From the NCBI RefSeq assembly GCF_900129325.1, contig NZ_FQUP01000001.1, positions 744,001-808,000 on the forward strand: 64,000 nt of DNA. Direction: 5' to 3'. Under the pieces are notes generated by a model that did no database searches, was not told where the DNA came from, and saw nothing but the letters and a program-made list of their open reading frames with translations. Positions 1 to 8,615 of the stretch are shown here, piece after piece. Made by a program: the position numbers and the translations under genes. Origin of the DNA: Kaistia soli DSM 19436. GTDB taxonomy: Bacteria; Pseudomonadota; Alphaproteobacteria; Rhizobiales; Kaistiaceae. Within the stretch, counting starts at the first letter, position 1, and each line of letters starts with the position of its first letter.

Positions 1-590
1 GCGCGAGCCGGATGGCCGTGGTCTCCGGCTCCTGTGCGCCGCAGACCGCGGCGCAGATCGCCCATGCGACCGCCAACGGCTTCGAAGCCATCGCCGTCAA
101 TGCGGCATTGGCAGTCGACGAGACCGGATGGCGGGCCGAGATCGGACGCGCCGTCGACGCCGCGCTCGCCGCGATCGGGCGTGGCCGCGATCCGCTGATC
201 GCGACCGCCAAGGGCCCGGACGATCCCTCGATCGCGGCGGTCGATGAGGCCGTCAGCACGAGCGGCGTTCCGGCGGAGATCGTGAACGAGCGGATCGGTC
301 GCGGTCTTGGATCGGCGCTCGGCCGCATCCTCGACGAGGCCCGCATCAGCCGGGCAGTGATTGCCGGCGGCGACACCTCGGGCCATGGCGCCCTCGCCCT
401 CGGCATCCGGGCGTTGACGGCGCTCGCCCCAACCATTCCGGGCGCAGCGCTCTGCCGCGCCCATTTCGAGGACCCCGCGCGGCCGCCGCTCGAGATCGCG
501 CTGAAGGGCGGCCAGATGGGCTCACCCGATTATTTCACCTGGATCAAGGAGGGCGGCGGACCCGCCCCGATGAGGAGCAAGGCAGCATGA
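1..590 (+). CDS. oiaK: 3-oxo-isoapionate kinase-like protein (DUF1537 / four-carbon acid sugar kinase family), 5' end cut off
   Basis: This is the C-terminal part, about 195 residues, of a kinase in the four-carbon acid sugar kinase family (DUF1537). The reading frame is open to the left edge, so the N-terminal substrate-binding domain lies outside the window. The family's nucleotide-binding C-terminal features are visible: a GGDTSG motif near residue 120 of the visible part and a late LKGGQMGSPDYF segment, which corresponds to the usual LKSGNFGSEDFF. The stop codon overlaps the start of the next gene by 4 bases, so the two are co-translated. That partner looks like ApnO. In known D-apionate catabolism a DUF1537 kinase next to ApnO is OiaK, which phosphorylates 3-oxo-isoapionate. 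The substrate assignment is inferred from this pairing; the family assignment is clear. Confidence 0.75.
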   Translation, partial: ASRMAVVSGSCAPQTAAQIAHATANGFEAIAVNAALAVDETGWRAEIGRAVDAALAAIGRGRDPLIATAKGPDDPSIAAVDEAVSTSGVPAEIVNERIGRGLGSALGRILDEARISRAVIAGGDTSGHGALALGIRALTALAPTIPGAALCRAHFEDPARPPLEIALKGGQMGSPDYFTWIKEGGGPAPMRSKAA

Positions 591-1435
591 CCAAGATCGC
601 ACTTCTCGGTGCCGGCGGCAAAATGGGCGTCCGCCTCGCCACCAATCTCAAGGGTTCGCGCTTCACCGTCGATCATGTCGAGGTTTCCGCCGAGGGCCGC
701 CAGCGCCTCAAGGATGCGATCGGCGCCGATTGCGTCAGCGAGGACGCTGCGCTGGCGGAAGCCGAGGTCATCGTCCTGGCCGTGCCCGACCGGCTGATCG
801 GCAAGATCGCCCATTCTATCATCGCACGCGTCAAGCCGGGATCGGCGTTGATCGTGCTCGACGCGGCGGCACCCTATGCCGGCGAAATGCCCGAGCGGGC
901 CGACGTCTCGTATTTCGTGACCCATCCCTGCCATCCCTCGGTCTTCCCTCAGAATGTCAAGGATGGCGAGCGCGACCATTTCGGGGGTGTCAGCGATCCG
1001 CAGGCGATCGTCTGCGCCCTGATCCAGGGACCCGAAGCGCACTACGCCCTCTGCGAGGAGGTTGCGCGGACGATCTATGCGCCGGTCAACCGCGCGCACC
1101 GCTGCACTCTCGAAAACATCGCCGTCATGGAGCCGGCTATGTCGGAAACAGTCGGCGCCACGCTCTGCCTCGCGCTGCGCGAGGCGACGGACGAAGCCGT
1201 GCGGCGCGGCGTGCCGGAAGCGGCGGCCATGGACTTCATGCTCGGCCATATCCAGATCGAACTCGCCATCGCCTTCAACATCTTCAAGGAAGGCAAGTTC
1301 TCCGACGGAGCGCTGCACGCGATCCGCGAGGCGCGGCCGCTGATCTTCAAGGAGAACTGGCTGCAGGCGGTGTTCAGCCCTGAGGCCGTGATGGCTTCGG
1401 TGAAGGACATCTGCAATCCGCGCGAGGCGGCCTGA
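587..1435 (+). CDS. apnO: D-apionate oxidoisomerase (ApnO-like, phosphogluconate dehydrogenase C-terminal domain family)
   Basis: This 282-residue NAD(P)-dependent dehydrogenase has an N-terminal Rossmann fold starting with the dinucleotide-binding motif ALLGAGGKMG at residues 5-14. It is followed by an all-helical 6-phosphogluconate-dehydrogenase-like C-terminal domain. The segment YFVTHPCHPSVF (about residues 108-119) is characteristic of the ApnO group. ApnO converts D-apionate to 3-oxo-isoapionate in the cytoplasm. The ATG overlaps the stop of the upstream DUF1537 kinase as ATGA, so the two are translationally coupled, as expected for consecutive steps of apionate breakdown. An apiosidase-like hydrolase and a sugar importer lie just downstream on the other strand, which supports an apiose-related role. 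Another member of the 6PGDH-like family is the alternative. Confidence 0.75.
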   Translation: MTKIALLGAGGKMGVRLATNLKGSRFTVDHVEVSAEGRQRLKDAIGADCVSEDAALAEAEVIVLAVPDRLIGKIAHSIIARVKPGSALIVLDAAAPYAGEMPERADVSYFVTHPCHPSVFPQNVKDGERDHFGGVSDPQAIVCALIQGPEAHYALCEEVARTIYAPVNRAHRCTLENIAVMEPAMSETVGATLCLALREATDEAVRRGVPEAAAMDFMLGHIQIELAIAFNIFKEGKFSDGALHAIREARPLIFKENWLQAVFSPEAVMASVKDICNPREAA

Positions 1436-1444
1436 AAACAGAAA

Positions 1445-1470
1445 CGCCGGAGCTGGTTGCAGCTCCGGCG
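1445..1470. terminator. Hairpin between convergent genes (bidirectional terminator candidate)
   Basis: A perfect 11-bp stem (CGCCGGAGCTG / CAGCTCCGGCG) closes a 4-base loop. It lies 10 bases after the ApnO stop and 42 bases before the 3' end of the opposing gene. There is no long T run, so it may terminate inefficiently or mainly stabilise the 3' ends. Confidence 0.55.
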
Positions 1471-1511
1471 CTTACCGCGATCGGGGCGTCGCCCCCAATG
1501 ATTGCCGATCC

Positions 1512-2414
1512 TTATGTAAAGACAGCCGTCTCCTGCTCACCGCGATGGAAGCGGGCGATCTTGGCGAACATGTCCTCAAGGATGAAGCGCACGTCGATCG
1601 TGTCGTAGACCTTCACCGGCCGGTTGCGGCCGGTATGGACGTAGTTCATCAGCGGGCTGAACTCCGGCGCAGCCTCATGCCGCCATGTTCCGCCGCTCGG
1701 ATTCATGATGACCGAGAGCGACGGTGTATCGCCAAGCGAACGATATTCGATGGGTCCCTGGTGGAAGCGCGTGTTGAAATCGACCAGCTGGTCGACGAGA
1801 TAGGCGCCTAGCTTGCCCTGCGGGTAGACCTTCTCATAGAGTTCGGCGTAGGAGACGGAGATCATCTGGTAGATGGTCATCGGGATCTGCCAGAGCTCGA
1901 CCTTTGACTTGAACACGACATTCGCGGCGTGAATGTCGTTGGACAAGTTGAACTCCGATCCGCCGACCGGCCAGCGGCCGCCGCCTATCCAGACCACGCG
2001 GACATTGCGCTCGGCGATACGGGGCTCCATCAGCAGCGCCGCCGCCATATCGGTGAGCGGACCGAGAAAGGCGATGTGAAGCGGACGGGCATCGTCCTTC
2101 ATCGCTTCGCGAATGATGAGCTCGGCGCCCGGTGAGGGACGCGCGGTCGTCTCGTCGGGCAGCGCCTCGGCAGCGCCATTGGCGACGGTGACCTTGCCTG
2201 CAAGGCCCATGAGATCGAGCAGCAGATCGACCTCCTCGCGGCTTTCCTCCATAGAACGTGTCGTGCGGCGCGTGCCGAAATGGGCCGGGATGATGCCGTG
2301 CAATTCGAAGGACGGCGACAGCAATGCCTGCACGACGCAATATTGGTCGTCGGCCTCGTTCTTGGCATCCGTGTTGACGATGATCCGGGTCAGCTTGTCG
2401 GGCGGCAGAGGCAT
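1512..2414 (-). CDS. Inosine/uridine-preferring nucleoside hydrolase-fold protein
   Basis: This 300-residue protein has the nucleoside hydrolase fold. A calcium-binding-type acidic motif, NTDAKNEADD, sits at about residues 12-21 in place of the usual DTDxGxDD, and a second core segment, IAFLGPLTDMA, follows in the middle. The variant motif suggests it is not a standard inosine/uridine hydrolase; a sugar N- or O-glycoside hydrolase role is possible. The ATG at 2414 was preferred over a longer upstream reading because GGAAGGA lies at the right distance before it. It is the last gene of a - strand operon with a sugar importer and an apiosidase-like enzyme, so it probably acts on an imported glycoside or glycosylated product in the cytoplasm. 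No signal peptide is seen. Confidence 0.7.
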   Translation of the reverse strand: MPLPPDKLTRIIVNTDAKNEADDQYCVVQALLSPSFELHGIIPAHFGTRRTTRSMEESREEVDLLLDLMGLAGKVTVANGAAEALPDETTARPSPGAELIIREAMKDDARPLHIAFLGPLTDMAAALLMEPRIAERNVRVVWIGGGRWPVGGSEFNLSNDIHAANVVFKSKVELWQIPMTIYQMISVSYAELYEKVYPQGKLGAYLVDQLVDFNTRFHQGPIEYRSLGDTPSLSVIMNPSGGTWRHEAAPEFSPLMNYVHTGRNRPVKVYDTIDVRFILEDMFAKIARFHRGEQETAVFT

Positions 2415-2495
2415 AAGGGTTCCTTCCGGTTTGGCGTTCAAGCAAGGGCGCGCCAAGCGCGTCCTCAAAATCTCGGCTGCATCGCGACGTTCGGC

Positions 2496-4079
2496 TCAGT
2501 GGCGCGCGACCAGCACGGCATCGAGCGGATGGCCGTCCTCATCGGCGCCTGCAGGCGCTGTGATCTCGGCCCCGTTCTGGTCGATGATCGGCGTCGTCGC
2601 CCCCGTGCGCGGATCGAACCAGGAGCGTTCGGTGGCGCCGTTCAGATCGAGGCTCGCCGCGCCGCCTGCCGGGAAATAGACGATGATCAATGAGCGATCG
2701 GCGTTCGCCAGGGCCAGCGGGCGGGTACCCTGCTGATAGTCGCCGCTGACGATGTCATTTGCCGGCAAAAGATCAGCGAAGGGAACATCGTTGCGGAAGA
2801 AGCGCTGGACGACGTCAAGGTCTGCGACACCGGGCTGGTCCGTGCCGAGCTCCATCCAGGGCGCCCAGGAATTCTCGAAGCCGGCGATGATGCCGAGGCC
2901 GGACATGACACCGCGCCAGGCGCTGCGCCGCGTATGGCTGCGATCGCAGAATTCGTGGCTCGGCAGCTTCAGATAGAAGTCCGGGTTTCGCTCATAGCCC
3001 CATTCGGCGAAGATCGCGCTGCCGCGCCAGCCTTTGAAGCTCTTTGCGATCTGCTCCTCGATCCCCGTCGCGAGCCAGCCATTGTCGCGATCGCGGGCGC
3101 CCCATTCCTGGAACATGATGGCGTCGACGGCTTCGGGATCGGCATGAAAGCGCTCGGCGAAGGGTGGCATCACCGGACCGTTGTGCATCGAGAGCACGTG
3201 GCCGTGGGGCGCCGTCCGCTTGATCCATCGCGCGATCCACAGCGCCCAGCGGTCGGCGGCCGGCTTATGATGCCAGTCGCCATTCGGGTAGTATTCGTAC
3301 TCGTTGAGCGGTGTCCAGAAATGCACCGCCGCATAGGCATCGTAGCGCGCGATCAGATAGCGCATCCACAGCTCTTCCCATTCGGGCGTGAACCACGCGC
3401 GGTGGTTGAACGGAAACTCGAAGCCCCAGCCCTCCATGATCATCTCGATGCCGAGGCCCATGCCATCCATGAGGGCGACCGTCTCGTCGACGGAGCGGAA
3501 GTAATCGAGATTGAAGATGTCGAACCGCGGCGACGTTTCGCTGCCGCCCCACGGCCAGAGCCGCTTGGTATGCCAGTCGCTGTAGCCCTCCGGCGGATGG
3601 AAACGGCTGATTGGCAGGCGGCAGCGGAACAGGTTGAAACCGCACTTCTCGCGTCGCTTCAGGAAGCCCTCGACGTCGCCGCCGCAATAGGCCATGCCGA
3701 ACAAGTCATAGACGGTGTCGCCGAGGAAGAAGACCGGCTCGCCGTTCTCATAATGAAAGCCCCAGGCTTTACCTGGCGTTGCCTTCAGGAAACCGCGCGT
3801 CTCGCGCTCGCTGACCTCGAAGCGCCCCTCGCCGGAAAGCTCCGGATCGTGCGGAATCGAGGCGACGCGATAGGTCCAACGGCCGGCCTCGCCCGGGTTG
3901 AAGCGAAGCTTCCAGACGCCGTCGCCATCGTGGAAGCCCGGCATGACGAATTCCTGGCCCGAAGGGCTGGTGAAGACGCCATCGATGCGGACATCGGCGA
4001 AAGGTGCCTTGTAGGCGCGCGTGCTCGTGAACTGCCATTCGCCGACGCTGCGGCGTGGTAGAACGCTGGGTTCCTTCAT
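2496..4079 (-). CDS. Apiosidase-like glycoside hydrolase (DUF5060 + DUF4038/GH140-type)
   Basis: This 527-residue protein has an N-terminal DUF5060 beta-sandwich (about residues 10-95, with PFADVRIDGVFTSPSG and WKLRFNPGEAGRWTYR). It is followed by a DUF4038 apiosidase-like TIM barrel (about 105-400) and a C-terminal beta domain resembling the putative collagen-binding module. Candidate clan GH-A catalytic residues are Glu260 in PLNEYEY (acid/base) and Glu359 in IFAEWGYE (nucleophile). GH140 enzymes release D-apiose from plant polysaccharide side chains. No signal peptide is visible, so it probably acts on imported oligosaccharides or glycosides. It lies between importer permeases and a nucleoside-hydrolase-like gene and faces ApnO/OiaK-type genes, which fits release and oxidation of apiose. 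The substrate is inferred. A longer reading to 4409 overlaps a permease and was rejected. Confidence 0.75.
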   Translation of the reverse strand: MKEPSVLPRRSVGEWQFTSTRAYKAPFADVRIDGVFTSPSGQEFVMPGFHDGDGVWKLRFNPGEAGRWTYRVASIPHDPELSGEGRFEVSERETRGFLKATPGKAWGFHYENGEPVFFLGDTVYDLFGMAYCGGDVEGFLKRREKCGFNLFRCRLPISRFHPPEGYSDWHTKRLWPWGGSETSPRFDIFNLDYFRSVDETVALMDGMGLGIEMIMEGWGFEFPFNHRAWFTPEWEELWMRYLIARYDAYAAVHFWTPLNEYEYYPNGDWHHKPAADRWALWIARWIKRTAPHGHVLSMHNGPVMPPFAERFHADPEAVDAIMFQEWGARDRDNGWLATGIEEQIAKSFKGWRGSAIFAEWGYERNPDFYLKLPSHEFCDRSHTRRSAWRGVMSGLGIIAGFENSWAPWMELGTDQPGVADLDVVQRFFRNDVPFADLLPANDIVSGDYQQGTRPLALANADRSLIIVYFPAGGAASLDLNGATERSWFDPRTGATTPIIDQNGAEITAPAGADEDGHPLDAVLVARH

Positions 4080-4114
4080 GGGATCGGCTCCGGACGATGG
4101 ATATCGAACGCTCG

Positions 4115-4960
4115 TCAGCCCTTGACCGCGCCGGCAGTGAGCCCGGCGACGAAATAGCGCTGCAGGAAGATGAAGATCGCGATGACCGGCACGATCGAGA
4201 TCAGGATCCCGGCCATCAGCAAGGTGTACTGCGATGAATATTCGCCCTGGAACTGCAGCAGGCCGACCGGCACGGTGCGGGATTCCTTTGCGCTGATGAG
4301 CACGAGGGCGATGAGAAACTCGTTCCACGTCGCCAGCACGTCGATGATGCAGAGCGTCGCGAGCGCTGGAACGGAGAGGGGCAGCATGACGCGCAGGAAC
4401 GCCGTCCATTCGGAGGCCCCATCAAGCCGCGCCGCCTCGAGAAGCTCCGAGGGGATGAGACGGAAGAAGCCGCGCAGAACGAAGATCTGGAACGGCAATC
4501 CGAAGGCCACATAAGGCGGCACCAGCGCGAACAGGCTGTTGGCGATGCCGAGTTGCTTCATCATCACGAGCAGCGGCTGCAGTGTCACCTGAACCGGCAC
4601 GGCGAGACCGGCCAGGAAGAAGATGAAGATCGCGCCGGAGAAGCGAAACCGGAGCTTGGCCAGCGGATAGGCGGCGAGCGCGGCGATGAAGATGCCGAGC
4701 GGCACCTTCATCGCGATCAGAAGCAGGCTGTTGCGGAAATAGATCGAAAAGTCGCCTGTGCTCCAGGCTTCTGCGAAATTTCCCCAGGCGATCTTCTTAG
4801 GCAGCGAGAACACGCCGCGCGCGAGCAGATCACCCTGACCGCGGATCGCCGACAACACCACAGTCGCAAACGGGGTCAGCCAGATCAGGGAGAGCGCCAG
4901 CAGTCCGAGGAAGATCACGGTCTGCTCGAGGCGGCGCTGGCGGCGGACATCTGACATCAT
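4115..4960 (-). CDS. Carbohydrate ABC transporter permease (MalG family)
   Basis: This 281-residue inner-membrane permease has six predicted membrane segments, beginning with [24 protein letters not shown] near the N-terminus. The MalG-type EAA loop ([24 protein letters not shown]) contacts the ATPase. It forms the channel together with the MalF-type protein encoded 11 bases upstream. Two adjacent ATGs (4960 and 4957) are possible; the first has GAGGGC upstream. No ATPase gene is present in this operon, so a shared MsmK/UgpC-type ATPase encoded elsewhere probably powers it. Context points to uptake of an apiose-containing glycoside or related sugar. Confidence 0.9.
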   Translation of the reverse strand: MMSDVRRQRRLEQTVIFLGLLALSLIWLTPFATVVLSAIRGQGDLLARGVFSLPKKIAWGNFAEAWSTGDFSIYFRNSLLLIAMKVPLGIFIAALAAYPLAKLRFRFSGAIFIFFLAGLAVPVQVTLQPLLVMMKQLGIANSLFALVPPYVAFGLPFQIFVLRGFFRLIPSELLEAARLDGASEWTAFLRVMLPLSVPALATLCIIDVLATWNEFLIALVLISAKESRTVPVGLLQFQGEYSSQYTLLMAGILISIVPVIAIFIFLQRYFVAGLTAGAVKG

Positions 4961-4971
4961 GGCGCGTGCCC

Positions 4972-5895
4972 TCAGCCGCGCGACATGCGGCGGATATAGG
5001 GGATGGCGATCACAAGCACGATCGCGGCGATGACCCATGCCAGCGCCGATCCATAGCCGGCGTGGTAATACTGGAAGGTCTGGAAATACATCCAGGTGCC
5101 GAGCACCTGCGTCGAGCGGCCTGGACCGCCATAGGTCATGGTGTAGACGAGGTCAAACACCTTGAAGCCGTTGATGACGGCGAGCGACAGCACGATGACA
5201 TGCGTCTCGGCGAGGCCCGGCATCGTCACGTGGCGGAAGCGCTGAAAGGCATTGGCGCCGTCGATGGTCGCCGCTTCGTAATATTCCTTCGAGATCGCCT
5301 GCAGGCCGGCCAGATAGAAGATCATCGGAAAGCCGACATGCGACCAGATGAAGGTCACGAAGGTCGCCGGCAGGGCCATCGTATAGTCGGACAGCCAGCC
5401 ATTCGCCCAGCTGCGCAGGCCAACGGCCTTCAGCGTGACGTTCACGACGCCGAAATGCGGATTGTACATCCACGCCCAGATCAGGCCGACGGCGACGAGC
5501 GGCAGCACGGCCGGACTGTAGAAGATGGTGCGGAACAGGGTCGAGGCCGGAGCGCGGCGATTGAGCGCCAAAGCCAGCAGGAGCCCGAACAGCGTCGGCA
5601 GCACCAGCGCACCGAGCGTCCACAGGATGTTGTTCCACAATGCGAGACGCGCGACGTCGTCGACAGCAAAGATGTTGATGTAATTCTCGAGCCCGACAAA
5701 CGTCATCGACGGCGACAGCCCATCCCAGTCGAAGAACGAGACATAAAGCGACTGGAGCATCGGGTAGACGAGGAAGGCCGCGTACCAGAGCGTCGCTGGC
5801 GCGAGGAACAGATAGGGGATGGCGGCTCCGGGAATTCGCCAGCGCCTGCGGCGGACAATGACGGGCCGGCGCGCGCCAAGAGTGATCTCGGACAT
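4972..5895 (-). CDS. Sugar ABC transporter permease (MalF family)
   Basis: This 307-residue MalF/UgpA-type permease starts with a basic cytoplasmic stretch ([12 protein letters not shown]), followed by a first membrane segment [20 protein letters not shown] and five more. Its EAA loop is [25 protein letters not shown]. The ATG at 5895 is preceded by a GAGAGAA ribosome-binding site; an upstream extension lacks one. It is the second gene of the - strand operon after the binding protein, and it pairs with the MalG-type permease downstream. Confidence 0.9.
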   Translation of the reverse strand: MSEITLGARRPVIVRRRRWRIPGAAIPYLFLAPATLWYAAFLVYPMLQSLYVSFFDWDGLSPSMTFVGLENYINIFAVDDVARLALWNNILWTLGALVLPTLFGLLLALALNRRAPASTLFRTIFYSPAVLPLVAVGLIWAWMYNPHFGVVNVTLKAVGLRSWANGWLSDYTMALPATFVTFIWSHVGFPMIFYLAGLQAISKEYYEAATIDGANAFQRFRHVTMPGLAETHVIVLSLAVINGFKVFDLVYTMTYGGPGRSTQVLGTWMYFQTFQYYHAGYGSALAWVIAAIVLVIAIPYIRRMSRG

Positions 5896-5972
5896 CGGTT
5901 CTCTCGTCTTGCGGGATGGCGGACGGACGGCGCCCAAAGCGCCGCCCGCCACACCTCATCAGTCCCGGGAGG

Positions 5973-7232
5973 TCAGGACTTCTGCTTTGCTTTCCAGGCC
6001 TCGGCCTTGGCCTGCATCTGCGCCGCCGCATCGGCCGGCGCGATCTTGCCGGCGACGACACCGTCCTGGACCTCGAAGAAGCCGTCGATCAGCTCCTTGG
6101 TGAAGGCTTGGTCGGTCGGCGGATAGGTCGCCGAGTCGGAGGTCAGCAGCTTCTTCCATTCGCAGTCGCGCGGGGCCACCGTACAGTCGGACTCGACGCC
6201 GATGGTTGCCGAAGCCGTGAAGGCCTCGGGATATTGCTTCTGCGTGTCGGGGATCGTCATCCAGTTGATAAAGGCCGCTGCCTGGTCCTTGTGCTTGGAG
6301 GATGTCGGGATCATCCACTGCTCGGGGAACGCAGAGTAGCGCACCGGCGTATGATCCGTCGGCGGCAGGAAGAACTTGAAGTTCTCCATCGGCTGTTCGT
6401 CGCTCTTCAGCACGCCCTCGAACCAGCCGCCCTCGAACACCATCGCCGCATCGCCAGAGTAGACCGCCATACGCGCGTCATTCGGGGCGACATTCAGGAA
6501 GTCGGGCACCAGCCAGCCGTCTTTGACCCACTGCGCCATGCGATCATAGGCCGCCACGACACAGGGCTGGTTCCAGCTCGACTGGAGCGTGTTGAGCTTG
6601 TCATGCTCTTCGGGGCCGCAGGTCGTCTCGGTGAAGTAGTCCAGTAGACGCATGGTCTGCCAGCCGAACTTGCCGCCGAACGAGGCGCAATAGATGCCGT
6701 CCTTCTTGAAGGTCGCGCAGATATTGGCGAGATCGGCATAGGTCTTCGGCTCCGAGAGACCGTATTTTTCGAACAGATCGACCCGGTACCACAGCCCCAT
6801 GCCGCGGGCATGGAACGGCACGCCGTATTTATGGCCGTCGCGCGTGATGCGATCGATGGTCCAGGGCGCCACGACCTTGTCCCAACCGTATTTCTCATAA
6901 TAGGCGTCGAGCGGCTCGACCTGCCCGGCCTTGATGAACGGACCCGCGATCTCGCCGCCCCACATGAAGAAGACGTCTGGCGGATCACCGCTGGCCATCG
7001 ACGTGCGCAGCACATCGGGATAGACGGCGGCGCCCGAACCGGCCACCGTCTCCATCTTGACCTCTATATCAGGATTGGCAGCGTTGTAAGCCGCCAGCAC
7101 CGGCTCCCAGAGCTTGACCGTCGGCGCGTCGAAAACGGTCATCAGTCGGAGCGTATCCTTCGCCTCGGCGCCGGCCGAGAAGGCAACCAACCCGGCCAGG
7201 GCCGTCGCCGCAAAGATCCTCAATCCTCGCAT
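5973..7232 (-). CDS. Extracellular solute-binding protein (sugar ABC importer, family 1)
   Basis: This 419-residue periplasmic binding protein has an N-terminal signal peptide (MRGLRIFAATALAGLVAFSAGAEA, cut near residue 24). It is followed by the TLRLMTVFDAPTVKLWEPVLAAYN start of a MalE-type fold. A strong GGAGGAG ribosome-binding site sits just before the ATG at 7232. It is the first gene of the operon and delivers substrate to the two permeases downstream. The glycoside hydrolase in the same operon suggests a plant oligosaccharide or glycoside ligand. The exact sugar cannot be read from sequence. Confidence 0.9.
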   Translation of the reverse strand: MRGLRIFAATALAGLVAFSAGAEAKDTLRLMTVFDAPTVKLWEPVLAAYNAANPDIEVKMETVAGSGAAVYPDVLRTSMASGDPPDVFFMWGGEIAGPFIKAGQVEPLDAYYEKYGWDKVVAPWTIDRITRDGHKYGVPFHARGMGLWYRVDLFEKYGLSEPKTYADLANICATFKKDGIYCASFGGKFGWQTMRLLDYFTETTCGPEEHDKLNTLQSSWNQPCVVAAYDRMAQWVKDGWLVPDFLNVAPNDARMAVYSGDAAMVFEGGWFEGVLKSDEQPMENFKFFLPPTDHTPVRYSAFPEQWMIPTSSKHKDQAAAFINWMTIPDTQKQYPEAFTASATIGVESDCTVAPRDCEWKKLLTSDSATYPPTDQAFTKELIDGFFEVQDGVVAGKIAPADAAAQMQAKAEAWKAKQKS

Positions 7233-7355
7233 GAATTCTCCTCCTCCACTGTGTTGTCGCAGGGTGGCCAATGAACTCGGCTCTCGAAGCACCGGACCTC
7301 TCGGTCACGTCGCGCGGCTCCTCTCCGCACGACCGGGTGTTATTCGACCAGATAT

Positions 7356-7392
7356 TGAGATACTCATTATACCATCAATGCGTTGGTCGCAA
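7356..7392 (-). promoter_or_regulatory. Candidate promoter and operator for the - strand sugar operon
   Basis: Reading the - strand, TTGCGA (7387-7392) and a perfect TATAAT (7366-7371) are separated by 15 bases. This is a sigma70-like promoter about 130 bases upstream of the binding-protein ATG. Just downstream of the -10 box is the short dyad TGAG-N3-CTCA (7356-7366), a size typical of GntR-type operators. The divergent gap from 7233 to 7533 holds this element and no gene that can be supported. Confidence 0.4.
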
Positions 7393-7533
7393 GCCGGCGA
7401 CTGGGTCGCGGTGACGCCAAGACCGCCAGGGAGTAGACTTCGCCCTGCCCGGACAGCGCCTCTGGTTTGACCCGACCCGAGGGCATTGCCCGGCGGACAG
7501 GGCGGCTCGTCCGCGCTGCAATCGGGGGTTCTG

Positions 7534-8577
7534 ATGACGACGATGAAGCATCTCGGCATACTCGCCGTGACGGCGCTGGCGCTTGTCAGCGTGAAGGCCG
7601 ACGCGTGTACGCGCGTTCTCTACGAGACGGGCAACAAGGGCTATATCGTGGCCCGTTCCATGGATTGGATGGAGAACCCGGGCACGGACCTCTGGTCATT
7701 CCCGCAGGGCATGAAGCGCGACGGAGGCCTCGGCGCAGGATCAATCACCTGGACTGCCAAGCATGGATCGGTCATCGCGTCGTTCTACAATATCGCGACG
7801 GTCGAAGGCATGAACGATGCCGGCCTCGTCGCCAACACGCTTTATCTCGTCGAGACCGACTACGGCGATGCGAAGGCATCGGGCAAGCCGCTGATGTCGG
7901 TCGGCGCCTGGACCCAGTACGTCCTCGACACATACGCTACCGTCGACGAGGCCGTTACGGCGCTTTCGAAGGAACCGTTCGCCATCGTGGCGCCCACCCT
8001 TCCCGATGGCTCGGCAGCAGGCGGGCATCTGTCGATCGCGGACGCTTCGGGTGACAGCGCAATCTTCGAATATATCGGCGGCAAGCTCGTCATCCATCAC
8101 GACCGCAAATACACCGTGATGACCAACTCGCCGACCTTCGATCAGCAACTGGCGCTCAATACCTACTGGACGGGCATCGGCGGGACGAACTTCCTGCCGG
8201 GCACCATCAACTCTCCCGATCGCTTCGTCCGGGCGAGCTGGGCGCTCAACGCAGCGCCGAAGCAGACCGAAGAATAGATGGAGGTTGCGGAGACCTTCTC
8301 GATGATCCGCGCGGTTTCGGTGCCGCTCGGCCTTACCGTGCCCGGCAAGCCGAATATCGCCGCGACGATCTGGCGGTCGGTCTCTGACCTCGGCGCTCGG
8401 CGCTACTACTTCGAATCCTCGTACAGCCCAATGATCTTCTGGGTCGACCTTGCCAAGCTGAAGCTCAGCCCCGGCTCGAAGCCGCAGAAGCTTGATCTCA
8501 GCAGCAAGCCGATCCTCTCCGGCGAGTCATCGGCGAAGTTTGTCGATACCGAACCGTTCAAGTTCCTCTCGAACTAA
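7534..8577 (+). pseudogene. Linear amide C-N hydrolase (choloylglycine hydrolase family), split by in-frame TAG
   Basis: The sequence encodes an Ntn-hydrolase of the choloylglycine/penicillin V acylase family. A signal peptide ends at Ala24, so cleavage would expose Cys25 (ADACTRV) as the N-terminal nucleophile. Other family residues are visible: Arg and Asp in ARSMDW, Asn in NDAGL, TNSPTF, and Arg in DRFVRASW. Translation stops at a TAG (8275-8277) after 247 residues. The same frame continues directly with ATGGAG for 99 more codons (8278-8577), giving the family's C-terminal part (FSMIRAVSVPLGL, WRSVSDLGARRYYFES, MIFWVDLAKL). All catalytic residues lie before the stop. It could be a recent nonsense pseudogene, a sequencing error, or two chains made by reinitiation at the abutting ATG. 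GGGGG precedes the start at 7534. Confidence 0.8.
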
Positions 8578-8594
8578 CGGGATCGATCGACGGG

Positions 8595-8615
8595 ACGGCG
8601 GCGCACAGCCGCCGT
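8595..8615. terminator. Hairpin between convergent genes
   Basis: A perfect 8-bp stem (ACGGCGGC / GCCGCCGT) with a 5-base loop fills the 38-base gap between the split amide hydrolase and the opposing permease gene. It directly abuts the permease stop codon. It can act on both strands but lacks a clear T run. Confidence 0.45.

Noticed and set aside
4080-4409. N-terminal extension of the apiosidase-like gene to 4409
   Set aside because: The added residues overlap the permease gene and have shadow composition; the true start is ATG 4079 before KEPSVLPRR.
4966-6126. 386-codon + strand frame over the permease gene
   Set aside because: It is rich in Arg, His and Asp as expected for a shadow of a membrane protein, and has no ribosome-binding site.
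8278-8577. Independent 99-codon gene starting right after the TAG
   Set aside because: It is in the same frame as the upstream amide hydrolase and encodes that family's C-terminal part, so it is listed as part of the split gene. Reinitiation there remains possible.
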